Assembly: GCA_028875175.1 (NCBI GenBank)
Contig: JAPPFO010000166.1
Coordinates: 1 to 31,969 of the forward strand
Source: Chloroflexota bacterium
GTDB lineage: Bacteria; Chloroflexota; UBA11872
DNA: 31,969 nt
Reading direction: 5' to 3'
A program made the translations under genes and the position numbers. Position 1 is the stretch's first letter. Each line of letters begins with the position of its first letter. The notes under the pieces are model-generated. The model made no database searches. It worked only from the letters and a program-made list of their open reading frames with translations, and was not told where the DNA came from. Shown here piece by piece: positions 18,212-25,498 of the stretch.

Positions 18212-18529
18212 CTAGCTCTTCAGACGCACGGCCGTTCCATAGGCGAGCAGTTCGGCTGTGCCCTGCATGACGTCGGCCGTGTTGTAGCGAACCTGTACCA
18301 CCGCGTCGGCGCCTAGCTTCTCCGCTTCGGTCACCATCCGGTTCAGCGCTTCGGAACGTGCCGTGGTCAGCAACTCGGCGTATTCGTGCACTTCGCCGCC
18401 CACGATCGTGCGCAGCCCGGCCACGATGTCTCGCCCGACGCCCCGCGTTCGCACCGTGCTTCCCTGCACGATGTCGATAACTTCGGCGATTTCACGGCCA
18501 GGCACGGTCTCAGTCGTAACGACGATCAC
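18212..18529 (-). CDS. YbjQ/UPF0145 family protein
   Basis: This 105-residue protein contains the family core RGVGRDIVAGLRTIVGGEV near the middle and the C-terminal ADAVVQVRYNTADVM. YbjQ proteins form pentameric rings and are annotated as possible heavy-metal-binding proteins; no role is established. Translation starts at a GTG overlapping the preceding kinase stop (GTGA, 18526-18529) with GGAGG six bases upstream, so it is coupled to the sugar kinase and is the last gene of the carbohydrate run. I see no obvious sugar-related function for it. Confidence 0.87.
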   Translation of the reverse strand: MIVVTTETVPGREIAEVIDIVQGSTVRTRGVGRDIVAGLRTIVGGEVHEYAELLTTARSEALNRMVTEAEKLGADAVVQVRYNTADVMQGTAELLAYGTAVRLKS

Positions 18530-19539
18530 GAGTCTCCTCCTTGCGAAGCTGGCGGCGTCGCTTCGACGGAATCCAGCACCGCGACCACATCATCCCACCC
18601 CAGTTCGGCCGCCCGTGCCTGTACCTCGGCCCTATACGGAAGGCTGACGAGAGGTCCAACGCGCTCGACCTTTAGTCCAGCCACGACCGTGGCCAGTCGG
18701 GCCGACGTCGCAGGGTTCTGACCTAAGAGTTCGCCAACCGCCAGGCCGCCCGCAAAAGCGTCCCCGCCGCCCTGCGCCCCCTCAACGATCCGCGCGACCG
18801 TCGGCAGACGGATTTCGCCATCGGCCCAGGCCACGTAGGCGCCCGCCTCGGCCATCGACACGGCCGCCACGCGCGGCCCCTGGTCCAGCAGCCGTGCCGC
18901 TGTGGATTCGGGATCCGCGGTCCCAAAGACCATCTGTCCCTCGTCGAACCCGCACAGGGCCACGTCCACCAGCGGCAACACCTCGTCGGCTGCATCAGCT
19001 GCCGCCGGACCGTCCCAGATTTGCGGTCTGAAATTGAGGTCGAAGGCCACCAGGGCGCCCGCGGCGCGGCCGCGCTCCGCCAGCCGGCGCGTCGCCTGCC
19101 GGGAAGAGCCCGAGATCGCCTGCGCAATGCCGTTCAGATGAACCATCTCCACGCCATCCAGGTCAATCTGCTCCATATCCGCCGGGCTCATGGTGGATGC
19201 GGCGCTGTGGCGTCGGTAGTACCAGATGCTGTAGGCGCCCTGGCCACCTTGCTCCACCACATAAATGCCCGTCGATCCGCCGCCCCGTTCCACGTAACGC
19301 AGGTCAACGCCGAGGCCGCGAAATTGGTCGAGCAGGTAGTCGCCGAATGGGTCCTCGCCCAGCCGGGTCACGATCGCGCTGGGGACTCCCAGGCGATGGA
19401 CCGCGACCGCCACGTTCAGCGCGTCGCCGGAATACGACCGTTCCAGCAAGGCGGCGTCGGCCAGCGGCGCTTGAGCCGAGAGTTCGATCATCACCTCGCC
19501 CATGCTGACGAGACGCGGCGCGGTGTTATGAGCGGTCAT
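18526..19539 (-). CDS. PfkB-family kinase resembling 2-keto-3-deoxygluconate kinase
   Basis: It phosphorylates a sugar or sugar acid with ATP. The 337-residue protein opens with SMGEVMIELS and has YSGDALNVAVAVHRLG, FDLNFRPQIWDG and LCGFDEGQMVFG, all features of KDG kinases, plus YYRRHSAAS in the substrate region. The catalytic base is Asp260, but the usual DTTGAGD anion-hole motif reads GAQGGGD here. That is unusual, and ATP binding or rate may differ. The gene follows the lipoprotein-like gene by three bases and overlaps ybjQ by four. A KDG kinase would receive the product of the divergent dehydratase at 24302, then feed an Entner-Doudoroff-type aldolase not in the window. Confidence 0.86.
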   Translation of the reverse strand: MTAHNTAPRLVSMGEVMIELSAQAPLADAALLERSYSGDALNVAVAVHRLGVPSAIVTRLGEDPFGDYLLDQFRGLGVDLRYVERGGGSTGIYVVEQGGQGAYSIWYYRRHSAASTMSPADMEQIDLDGVEMVHLNGIAQAISGSSRQATRRLAERGRAAGALVAFDLNFRPQIWDGPAAADAADEVLPLVDVALCGFDEGQMVFGTADPESTAARLLDQGPRVAAVSMAEAGAYVAWADGEIRLPTVARIVEGAQGGGDAFAGGLAVGELLGQNPATSARLATVVAGLKVERVGPLVSLPYRAEVQARAAELGWDDVVAVLDSVEATPPASQGGDS

Positions 19540-19542
19540 GGG

Positions 19543-20061
19543 TCAGACGCGAACGCGGGCGCTGCGCGCCACTCGGCGGATTTGCAGCATGGCGCCCGTC
19601 TGCTTGGCCTGGGAGCGTGTGACCGCACGCTGGAACAAGCGGTTGGCCTCGATTACGTTTCCGGCCTCGATCATCCTGATCACCTCATCCAGCGCCGTCA
19701 CCAGGTCGCTCAGCCCTTCCACAAAGTCCTCGTGGTGGCGTTCAAGTCCCGTCGGCGGCTGAATCAGTTCCAGCTTGGCCAGGACCGCGGCGTTGGAGGC
19801 ACGCAACTCACGATAAATGGCCAGGTAGGCCCCGGCGTCGCGTGAGCCGCTGGCGATCAGGGCGTTGAAGCGTTCGCCCAGCAGCGCATCGTCGCCGGCA
19901 GTGCTGTCCCGCAGCTCATTCAGTTCGGTCAGGTAGACCGCGACGGCCTGACCGTCGACTGTCTCACAGGCCGCTCCGAAGATCAGCGCTCCAGCCGACA
20001 GCGCGCCGCCGACCACAACGTCCCGCCGACCCAGGCGCCACCCCGGGCTGCGGGCGGTCAT
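19543..20061 (-). CDS. Tat- or lipoprotein-exported protein of unknown function
   Basis: From the ATG at 20061 this 172-residue protein begins MTARSPGWRLGRRDVVVGG, a twin-arginine-like signal followed by a hydrophobic stretch ending FGAAC. That can be read as a nonstandard lipobox (Gly instead of Leu at -3) or a cleavage region. The rest is helical and rich in Leu/Glu/Arg: ELRDSTAGDDALLGERFNAL and HHEDFVEGLSDLVTALDEV. It suggests a helical-bundle protein; I recognise no catalytic motif. The open frame could extend 46 residues upstream but those residues are unlike a signal peptide. It sits between the sialidase-like enzyme and the KDG-type kinase, so it may be the exported partner of this glycan locus. 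Confidence 0.6.
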   Translation of the reverse strand: MTARSPGWRLGRRDVVVGGALSAGALIFGAACETVDGQAVAVYLTELNELRDSTAGDDALLGERFNALIASGSRDAGAYLAIYRELRASNAAVLAKLELIQPPTGLERHHEDFVEGLSDLVTALDEVIRMIEAGNVIEANRLFQRAVTRSQAKQTGAMLQIRRVARSARVRV

Positions 20062-20188
20062 CTCAAGTCGCCCCTTGCAATCGAGCGACCTCGGCTGCTG
20101 TGCAGAGCCCGCGGAATCGAAGTGGTTCCCAAGTTCGACAACATACGGGCAGTTTGGCGGAGCTTGTCCGTGAATGCGAGTTCTTCGC

Positions 20189-21235
20189 CTACCCCGCATG
20201 CAGCCATTCGGGATTGAATCGCGCCCAGCGCAGGTGTTCGTACTCGCCCGCGCTGCCGGCTTCGTAGAGACAGCCGAGCGTTCCGTCCGGTAGCTCGCAC
20301 AGGTCCGAATAGGCGGCCCGACCGTCGTGCAGGACCCGGCCGCGTGACCATGTTTGGCCGCCGTCCAAGCTGGCTCGAACCGTCAGCCGCTCACGCGCGC
20401 GGCTGGCGGCGTTGCTGAACACCAGACGGTCGCCACCCACGCCCAGCACGGCTCCCTGGCAAACAGGGTCGATCAGTTCGTGCCAGCCAAAGGCGTCGAA
20501 ACTCTCGCCCTCGTCGTGGCTGACCGCGAAGGCCCGCCGGAATTCCCCGAGGTAGTTGCGCTCGTTCAGGTACACGCGGTCATCCGCCAGCTGCGCGGCC
20601 ATGCACTCGTTCGTTCCCGGTTGGGCCACGCCGCCCAGGCGCCAGGATTCCCCGTGGTCGTCGCTCAGGATCGCGTGTGAGATGTACGGGTCGGTGGCTC
20701 GGTCGAAGTTCTGTCCGATGACGTGGTAGGAGGGAATCAGCAGCCGACCTGAGCCAAGTTGCAACCCATGCCCCGGTCCGGTGCCGTACCAGGTCCACGC
20801 CGGCAGCTTGATCTCGGCCGTCATCTCGCGGGGGGCGGCCCAGGTCTGGCCGTCGTCGTCGCTGCTGGTCAGCCACACCGTGCGCGGCGCCTTCCCGGCG
20901 CAAATCAGGGTCTCGGGACCGTCGGCGTTGTTGCGGCAGAACCACAGCCAGATCGTGCCGGTCTGGGCATCCACCACCGGCGCGGGATTCCCCGCCACGT
21001 TGCCCCCGCCGGGCACCGCCACCCGCATGTCGTCGAACGTGTTTCCGTTGTCGTGGCTACGGCGCACAACGAGATCGATGTCCCCGGTGTCGTGCTGCGA
21101 GTTTCGCCGACCCTCGGCTATCGCCAGCAGTGTCCCCTGGGTCGTGACCACCAGCGCGGGGATCCGAAACGTGTGGTAGCCGAGCGTCCCGCTCGTGAAC
21201 AGGTCCGTCTGGATAGCGCCCGGCTCAGTGGTCAA
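20189..21235 (-). CDS. Sialidase-like exo-glycosidase (GH33-type, BNR/Asp-box repeats)
   Basis: Sialidases release terminal nonulosonic acids from glycans. This 348-residue protein has the N-terminal FRIP arginine motif (HTFRIPALV) and five Asp-boxes spaced along the chain: SHDNGNTF, SSDDDGQTW, SDDHGESW, SHDEGESF and SLDGGQTW. There is no signal peptide, so it appears cytoplasmic. An ATG at 21286 would make it longer but would run 62 bases into the arabinofuranosidase gene and adds residues unlike a sialidase. The TTG at 21235 overlaps the upstream stop by 11 bases and is preferred, though its ribosome site is weak. The true sugar specificity is open: other FRIP/Asp-box enzymes are not sialidases. 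Confidence 0.85.
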   Translation of the reverse strand: MTTEPGAIQTDLFTSGTLGYHTFRIPALVVTTQGTLLAIAEGRRNSQHDTGDIDLVVRRSHDNGNTFDDMRVAVPGGGNVAGNPAPVVDAQTGTIWLWFCRNNADGPETLICAGKAPRTVWLTSSDDDGQTWAAPREMTAEIKLPAWTWYGTGPGHGLQLGSGRLLIPSYHVIGQNFDRATDPYISHAILSDDHGESWRLGGVAQPGTNECMAAQLADDRVYLNERNYLGEFRRAFAVSHDEGESFDAFGWHELIDPVCQGAVLGVGGDRLVFSNAASRARERLTVRASLDGGQTWSRGRVLHDGRAAYSDLCELPDGTLGCLYEAGSAGEYEHLRWARFNPEWLHAG

Positions 21236-23162
21236 CGTACGGAATCCACACGCGCATCGCCCCTGGCGTCCGGTTGGCCCAGGCATAGTAGGGAATGGCG
21301 GTGAGGGACGTCGTTCCCGTCAGCTCTGGCTTTGCGCCGCCGAACCGGCCGTACAACTCGTCCGATTGATTCTGCACCGCAACGCCGGCCAATCCTCTAA
21401 TGGTCGTCAGCCCGCCCAGCAAGTCCGGCTCGTCGTGGGCTCGCAGATTCGAGTCGGGGCCCAGGACCAGCGCGTCCACGTTCGACTCGGGGTGATCGGC
21501 AGCTTCAATGCAGTAAATCACTGGTCCCCGCGCAATGGCCACTCGCCCGGTATTGGCCTGGACCCGCGGGTGGCTCGCCACCAGCCGAACGTCCATCGGC
21601 AGCCGCAGGCGCAGCGTCGTTCCCGCCGACCAGACCCGCCGGATGCTCGCGTACGAACCGGGCTCGACGGCCTCGCGTGCCCCCTGCACCTCAAGACTCG
21701 CGCCCTCGGCCCACCCTGGAATCCGCAGCCGCAACTCCACCGGCTCGTCCGGGGCGTCGTCGACCACCAGGTCCACGTCTCCATCCCACGGATAGCGCGT
21801 GGCAATCCGCGGCGTCATGGACTTGCCGTCCGGCAGCAAAGCCTGAACGTGTCCGGGCAAGTACTGATGCACCCACAGCGCGCCCGGCGACACCCCGTAG
21901 GCGTACCCCGGCAGGCTCAGCAGCAGACGCGCGATGTTGGGCGGACAGCAGGCCGTGTCGTACCACGGTTGGCGCCGGTGCCCGCCCCCCGTCTGCTGCG
22001 CCCCGCTGCTATGGACGCCCCCCTGGTCGTCCGGCGTCGGCTGCGAATCGGCCGCCAGCGGATTGGCGTAGAAATAGGCCGCCCCGTCGGGCGATACCCC
22101 AACCAGCGCGCCGTTGTAGAGGGCCGCCTCCAGCCAGTCCGCGTAGCGGGCGTCGCCGGTGGCCGCCAGCAGCCGGGCGTTCCAGAAGATCCCGCCCACC
22201 GCCGCGCAGGTCTCGGCATAGGCGCGGTCGTTGGGCAGTTCATAGTCCGCCCCAAAGGCCTCGCCCTGGTAGCGCGACCCCAGCCCGCCGGTCACGTAGG
22301 CGCGGCGTTCGTACGCGCTCTCCCACAACCGGATCGAAGCCTCCAGCAGCTCCGCCTCGCCCGTATCCATGGCCGCGTCCGCCATCGCCGCCGCCAGGTA
22401 CGTCAGCCGCACCGAATGCCCGTCGGCAGCGCGCTGCTCACGAACCGGTGCGTGGTCCTGGTGGTAATGCAACCCGCTCAGATTCGGCGGATCCGCGCCT
22501 CGCTGGTCCAGGAAGAACACCGCCCGCCGCAGGTACGCCGGATTCCCCGTCTCCCGCCCCAGTTCCACCAGGGCCAGCTCGATCCCCGGATGCCCGTCCG
22601 GTTCCTGTCGGCCCTCGGGCCCGAAGGTTGCGCAGATGTGGTCCGCTGCCCGCACCACGATGTCGAATAGTCGATCCGACCCCGTCGATCTCCGGTGCGC
22701 TACCCCCGCCTGGATCAGGTGCCCCATGCAATACAACTCGTGCTCGTCCGTCAGGTTCCGGTAGCGCCAGGATGTCCGGGGTCCGCTGAAGTAACTGTTG
22801 ATGTAGCCGTCCGGCCGCTGCGCCGCGGCGATCGCCTCGATCACCCCATCGACGCGGGCCCTCAGTGCCGTCGATGGCGTCCGCGCCAGCCCATAGCTCG
22901 CCGCCTCCAGCCACTTGTACACGTCCGAGTCGTTGTAATACCGGCCCTCGAACTCGCCCGCCAGGCGTCCCGCCGCCCGCTCGAAATTGCGCAGCCGCCC
23001 GGTCACCTCGCACTGCTCGAACTGCCGGTCCAGCCCGTGTGACCGCATCGTCCGCATCCGGTCGGCCCAGAAGCCCTCCGCCACGCCAACCCGCCCCGGC
23101 GGCACCGGCCGCACCACCGCGTGCGGCGAGTTCGCCAGGTCCAGGACAGCGGCGGAGTTCAT
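21225..23162 (-). CDS. Beta-L-arabinofuranosidase (GH127, DUF1680)
   Basis: This 645-residue alpha/alpha-barrel glycosidase removes terminal beta-L-arabinofuranose or related sugars. By comparison with Bifidobacterium HypBA1, the active-site residues are in place: Glu301 (GEAFG) as probable acid/base, and Glu317, Cys319 (YAETCAAVGG), Cys405 and Cys406 (ACCPPNIAR) as zinc ligands, with Cys405 as probable nucleophile. YYNDSDVYKWLEA lies near the N-terminus. No signal peptide is visible, so the substrate is probably an imported oligosaccharide. It follows the FGE gene by 21 bases and overlaps the sialidase-like gene, arguing for a single glycan-degrading transcript. No transporter is in the operon. 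Confidence 0.93.
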   Translation of the reverse strand: MNSAAVLDLANSPHAVVRPVPPGRVGVAEGFWADRMRTMRSHGLDRQFEQCEVTGRLRNFERAAGRLAGEFEGRYYNDSDVYKWLEAASYGLARTPSTALRARVDGVIEAIAAAQRPDGYINSYFSGPRTSWRYRNLTDEHELYCMGHLIQAGVAHRRSTGSDRLFDIVVRAADHICATFGPEGRQEPDGHPGIELALVELGRETGNPAYLRRAVFFLDQRGADPPNLSGLHYHQDHAPVREQRAADGHSVRLTYLAAAMADAAMDTGEAELLEASIRLWESAYERRAYVTGGLGSRYQGEAFGADYELPNDRAYAETCAAVGGIFWNARLLAATGDARYADWLEAALYNGALVGVSPDGAAYFYANPLAADSQPTPDDQGGVHSSGAQQTGGGHRRQPWYDTACCPPNIARLLLSLPGYAYGVSPGALWVHQYLPGHVQALLPDGKSMTPRIATRYPWDGDVDLVVDDAPDEPVELRLRIPGWAEGASLEVQGAREAVEPGSYASIRRVWSAGTTLRLRLPMDVRLVASHPRVQANTGRVAIARGPVIYCIEAADHPESNVDALVLGPDSNLRAHDEPDLLGGLTTIRGLAGVAVQNQSDELYGRFGGAKPELTGTTSLTAIPYYAWANRTPGAMRVWIPYVDH

Positions 23163-23183
23163 CGACCTGGCGGGTGCCTGGCC

Positions 23184-24158
23184 TTAGCCCTGAAGCGCCA
23201 CCGACCGCACGCAGCGAAACCCCAGGTTCCCCGCGCTGCTGTCCGGCGTGTTGGAACTGCGGGCTGCCACCCGGTAGCGGTTGCAGTACGACCGGTGGCA
23301 CAGATACGACCCGCCCCGCAGCACTCGGCGCTGACCCTGCGGCGGTCCCTGCGGATTGCGCCGCTCGGCGCGCAAATGGTGGCTGGGGCTGAACCAGTCG
23401 GCGCACCACTCCCACACGTTGCCCGAGGTGTTGTATAGCCCGAACCCGTTCGGCTTGTAGGCGTCCACCGGCGCCGTGCTAATCCAGCCGTCCGCGGACG
23501 AGTTGGTTTCCGGAAACGTGCCCTGCCAGATGTTGCAGCGGTGCTCGCCCTTCGGCGTCAGCTTGTCGCCCCACGGGTAGCGGCGCTGGTCCAGACCGCC
23601 TCGCGCCGCGTATTCCCACTCGGCTTCCGTGGGCAGCCGAGTGCCCGACCAGTCGCAGTAGGCCAGCGCGTCGTTCCAGGAGACATGAATCACGGGATGG
23701 TCCATGCGGTCGTCCACGACCGAGCCCGGACCCTCAGGCGCCGCCCAGGTGGCCCCGCTCACCGGCACCCACCACGGCGTGCTATCCGGCCGTTGCGGCG
23801 TCCGACGTTTTATCTCCTCCGACGCCAGCATGTGAAACACGTAGCTCCACCCGAACGTTTCCGCCTCGGTCCGGTACCCGCTGGCCGCAATGAACTCGGC
23901 GAACTGCGCATTCGTCACGGCGGTAATGTCAATCCGAAACGTGTCCACCCGCACCGCCCGAACCGGCCCCTCGCCGTCCGCCGGAAACCCGCTGCGGTCC
24001 TCCGTCCCCATCCGGTATTCCCCACCCCGGATCCGGGCCATGCCGGGGCGACGGCGGAGCGATTGGTTGACAGGCTTGTCGTGGCCTGCGCGCGCTCCTG
24101 GGGCATGAGCGTTCGCGGGTCGCGGTGACGCTGGCGAACAACAGGCACCGTCGCGCAT
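23184..24158 (-). CDS. Formylglycine-generating enzyme (sulfatase maturase)
   Basis: FGE oxidises a cysteine in CxPxR motifs of sulfatases to formylglycine, the nucleophile those enzymes need. This 324-residue protein shows both catalytic cysteines, Cys287 and Cys292, in GGSYLCHRSYCNRYR, followed by NTPDSSAGNLGFRC, matching human SUMF1 closely around Cys336/Cys341. LPTEAEWEYAARGG and TSGNVWEWCADW are family motifs. Many relatives with the same fold lack the cysteines, so this one is a genuine maturase candidate. The N-terminal ACCSP resembles the lead of other bacterial FGEs, favouring the ATG at 24158 over one at 24041. No sulfatase gene lies in the window. No signal peptide: cytoplasmic. 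Confidence 0.95.
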   Translation of the reverse strand: MRDGACCSPASPRPANAHAPGARAGHDKPVNQSLRRRPGMARIRGGEYRMGTEDRSGFPADGEGPVRAVRVDTFRIDITAVTNAQFAEFIAASGYRTEAETFGWSYVFHMLASEEIKRRTPQRPDSTPWWVPVSGATWAAPEGPGSVVDDRMDHPVIHVSWNDALAYCDWSGTRLPTEAEWEYAARGGLDQRRYPWGDKLTPKGEHRCNIWQGTFPETNSSADGWISTAPVDAYKPNGFGLYNTSGNVWEWCADWFSPSHHLRAERRNPQGPPQGQRRVLRGGSYLCHRSYCNRYRVAARSSNTPDSSAGNLGFRCVRSVALQG

Positions 24159-24201
24159 GAGACGTACCGACCAACAGGGACGCGGAATCTTAGCCTGCCG
24201 A

Positions 24202-24220
24202 GCTTGACGAACTGCTTGAC
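24202..24220. promoter_or_regulatory. Tandem GCTTGAC repeat between FGE and dehydratase genes
   Basis: GCTTGAC occurs at 24202-24208 and again at 24214-24220, twelve bases apart and so close to one helical turn. It lies in the 143-base gap between the divergent FGE and dehydratase genes. It could be a regulator site or just two -35-like sequences. No good -10 was seen at the expected spacing. Confidence 0.3.
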
Positions 24221-24301
24221 TGCGATGCTCCGGATTTTCTTCATGCTCGGCCTGACAAGTGGATGGCCCAACTCGTGCCGGTCCCGAGATAATGGCTCGC
24301 C

Positions 24302-25399
24302 ATGCGCATCACTCGCCTCCGTGCTCACGCCCTCCGCAACCCCGCCCCGGGCCGCGAGGCCATTGCCCTCGTCGTCGTGGAGATCGAAACCGACGAGGGA
24401 CTGACAGGCCTTGGATCCGTCGGCGGCTTTCCGGTCGGTGCGGAGACGATCATCACCCGCCAATTCGCTCCGCTGCTGGAAGGCGCCGACCCGACGGAAA
24501 TCGAGACGCTCTGGGAACGTCTCTACGCCTCGCTGAACCGCCAGGGTCAACGCGGAACCGGCGTCATGGCTCTCAGCGGCGTGGACCTGGCCCTCTGGGA
24601 CCTGCTGGGGAAGTCGGTGGGCCGGCCGGTGGTCAGCCTGATCGGCGGTGGATCCCGGCGAATCGTGCCCGTTTATCTCAGTTCGCTATCGCTGCGCGGG
24701 CGCGACGACCACCAGTCGTTGCTGGACGAGGTCCTTGAAGGCCGTCGGCAAGGGTTCAACGCCTTCAAGTACTTCGCTGTCCACGGTCCGGCCGACGGCG
24801 AGCGGGGCCGGCAGACCGAGGTGGAGGTGCTGCGCGAAGTCCGCTCGGCCATCGGCCCCGACGCCGACCTGATGGTGGATGCCCACTTTGGCTGGGACCT
24901 TCCCTACGCCCAACGCATGATTCAGCCGCTGGCCGACGTGGGCGCTGGCTGGTTGGAAAACCCGATTCCTATCGAGGACCTGGCGGGCTACGAAGCGCTG
25001 GCCCGCGAAACCGCCGTCCCGCTGGCGGCGGGCGAGTCCGAACGCACCCGCTTTCCCTTCATCTCGCTCATCAACGCCGGCGTCTACTACCTTCAGCCCG
25101 ACGTAAACCGCGTCGGCGGTCTCACGGAGACCCTTCGCATCTGCGCCCTGGCCGCCAGCCACCAGCGCCCTGTTGCCCCCCACCAGGGCTGGCTGCATTC
25201 CCACCTGATCGCCGCGCGCGCCAACTGTCCGATTGGCGAGTACTTTCCTCGTCGCGATCCACTGCCCGGAAACTCCCTCATCTGGGATGCACTCAAGGGT
25301 GAACCCGAAGCCATCCAGGGTGCCGTCACAATCCCGGATCGCCCGGGCTTTGGCTGGACGCTCGACCAGGACAGCCTCACCCGCTACGCGCCGGACTGA
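24302..25399 (+). CDS. Enolase-superfamily acid-sugar dehydratase (mandelate racemase subgroup)
   Basis: This 365-residue enzyme abstracts an alpha-proton from a carboxylate and probably dehydrates an aldonate or uronate-derived acid sugar to a 2-keto-3-deoxy product. Metal ligands are Asp193 (MVDAHFGWD), Glu219 (GWLENPIP) and Glu245 (PLAAGESER). The general-base dyad is Asp267 (QPDVNRVGG) and His294 (APHQGWLHSH), 27 residues apart as in mandelate racemase (270/297). Lys156 in FKYF lies at the other side of the barrel. The gene is divergent from the FGE operon and its product would suit the KDG-type kinase there. The specific acid cannot be predicted from the sequence alone. Confidence 0.9.
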   Translation: MRITRLRAHALRNPAPGREAIALVVVEIETDEGLTGLGSVGGFPVGAETIITRQFAPLLEGADPTEIETLWERLYASLNRQGQRGTGVMALSGVDLALWDLLGKSVGRPVVSLIGGGSRRIVPVYLSSLSLRGRDDHQSLLDEVLEGRRQGFNAFKYFAVHGPADGERGRQTEVEVLREVRSAIGPDADLMVDAHFGWDLPYAQRMIQPLADVGAGWLENPIPIEDLAGYEALARETAVPLAAGESERTRFPFISLINAGVYYLQPDVNRVGGLTETLRICALAASHQRPVAPHQGWLHSHLIAARANCPIGEYFPRRDPLPGNSLIWDALKGEPEAIQGAVTIPDRPGFGWTLDQDSLTRYAPD

Positions 25400-25465
25400 C
25401 CACCTGCCGAAGCGGGCTCGATTGTCACGCCGTGATGGTTCGGCGTTTCGCGAGGCAGTCGCCGA

Positions 25466-25471
25466 TATACT
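25466..25471 (+). promoter_or_regulatory. Possible -10 element for the S-adenosylmethionine-salvage operon
   Basis: TATACT lies in the 93-base gap before mtnA, 27 bases before the mtnA GTG. It is the same hexamer as before the sigma gene. I see no clear -35 at 16-18 bases. Confidence 0.35.
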
Positions 25472-25498
25472 CACCCGCTCACACGCAATCCTGTGGCG

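Noticed and set aside
21195..22670. Plus-strand open frame of 491 codons opposite the GH127 gene.
   Set aside because: The product is Arg/Pro/Gln-rich with no recognisable domain and sits exactly antisense to a well-supported GH127 enzyme.
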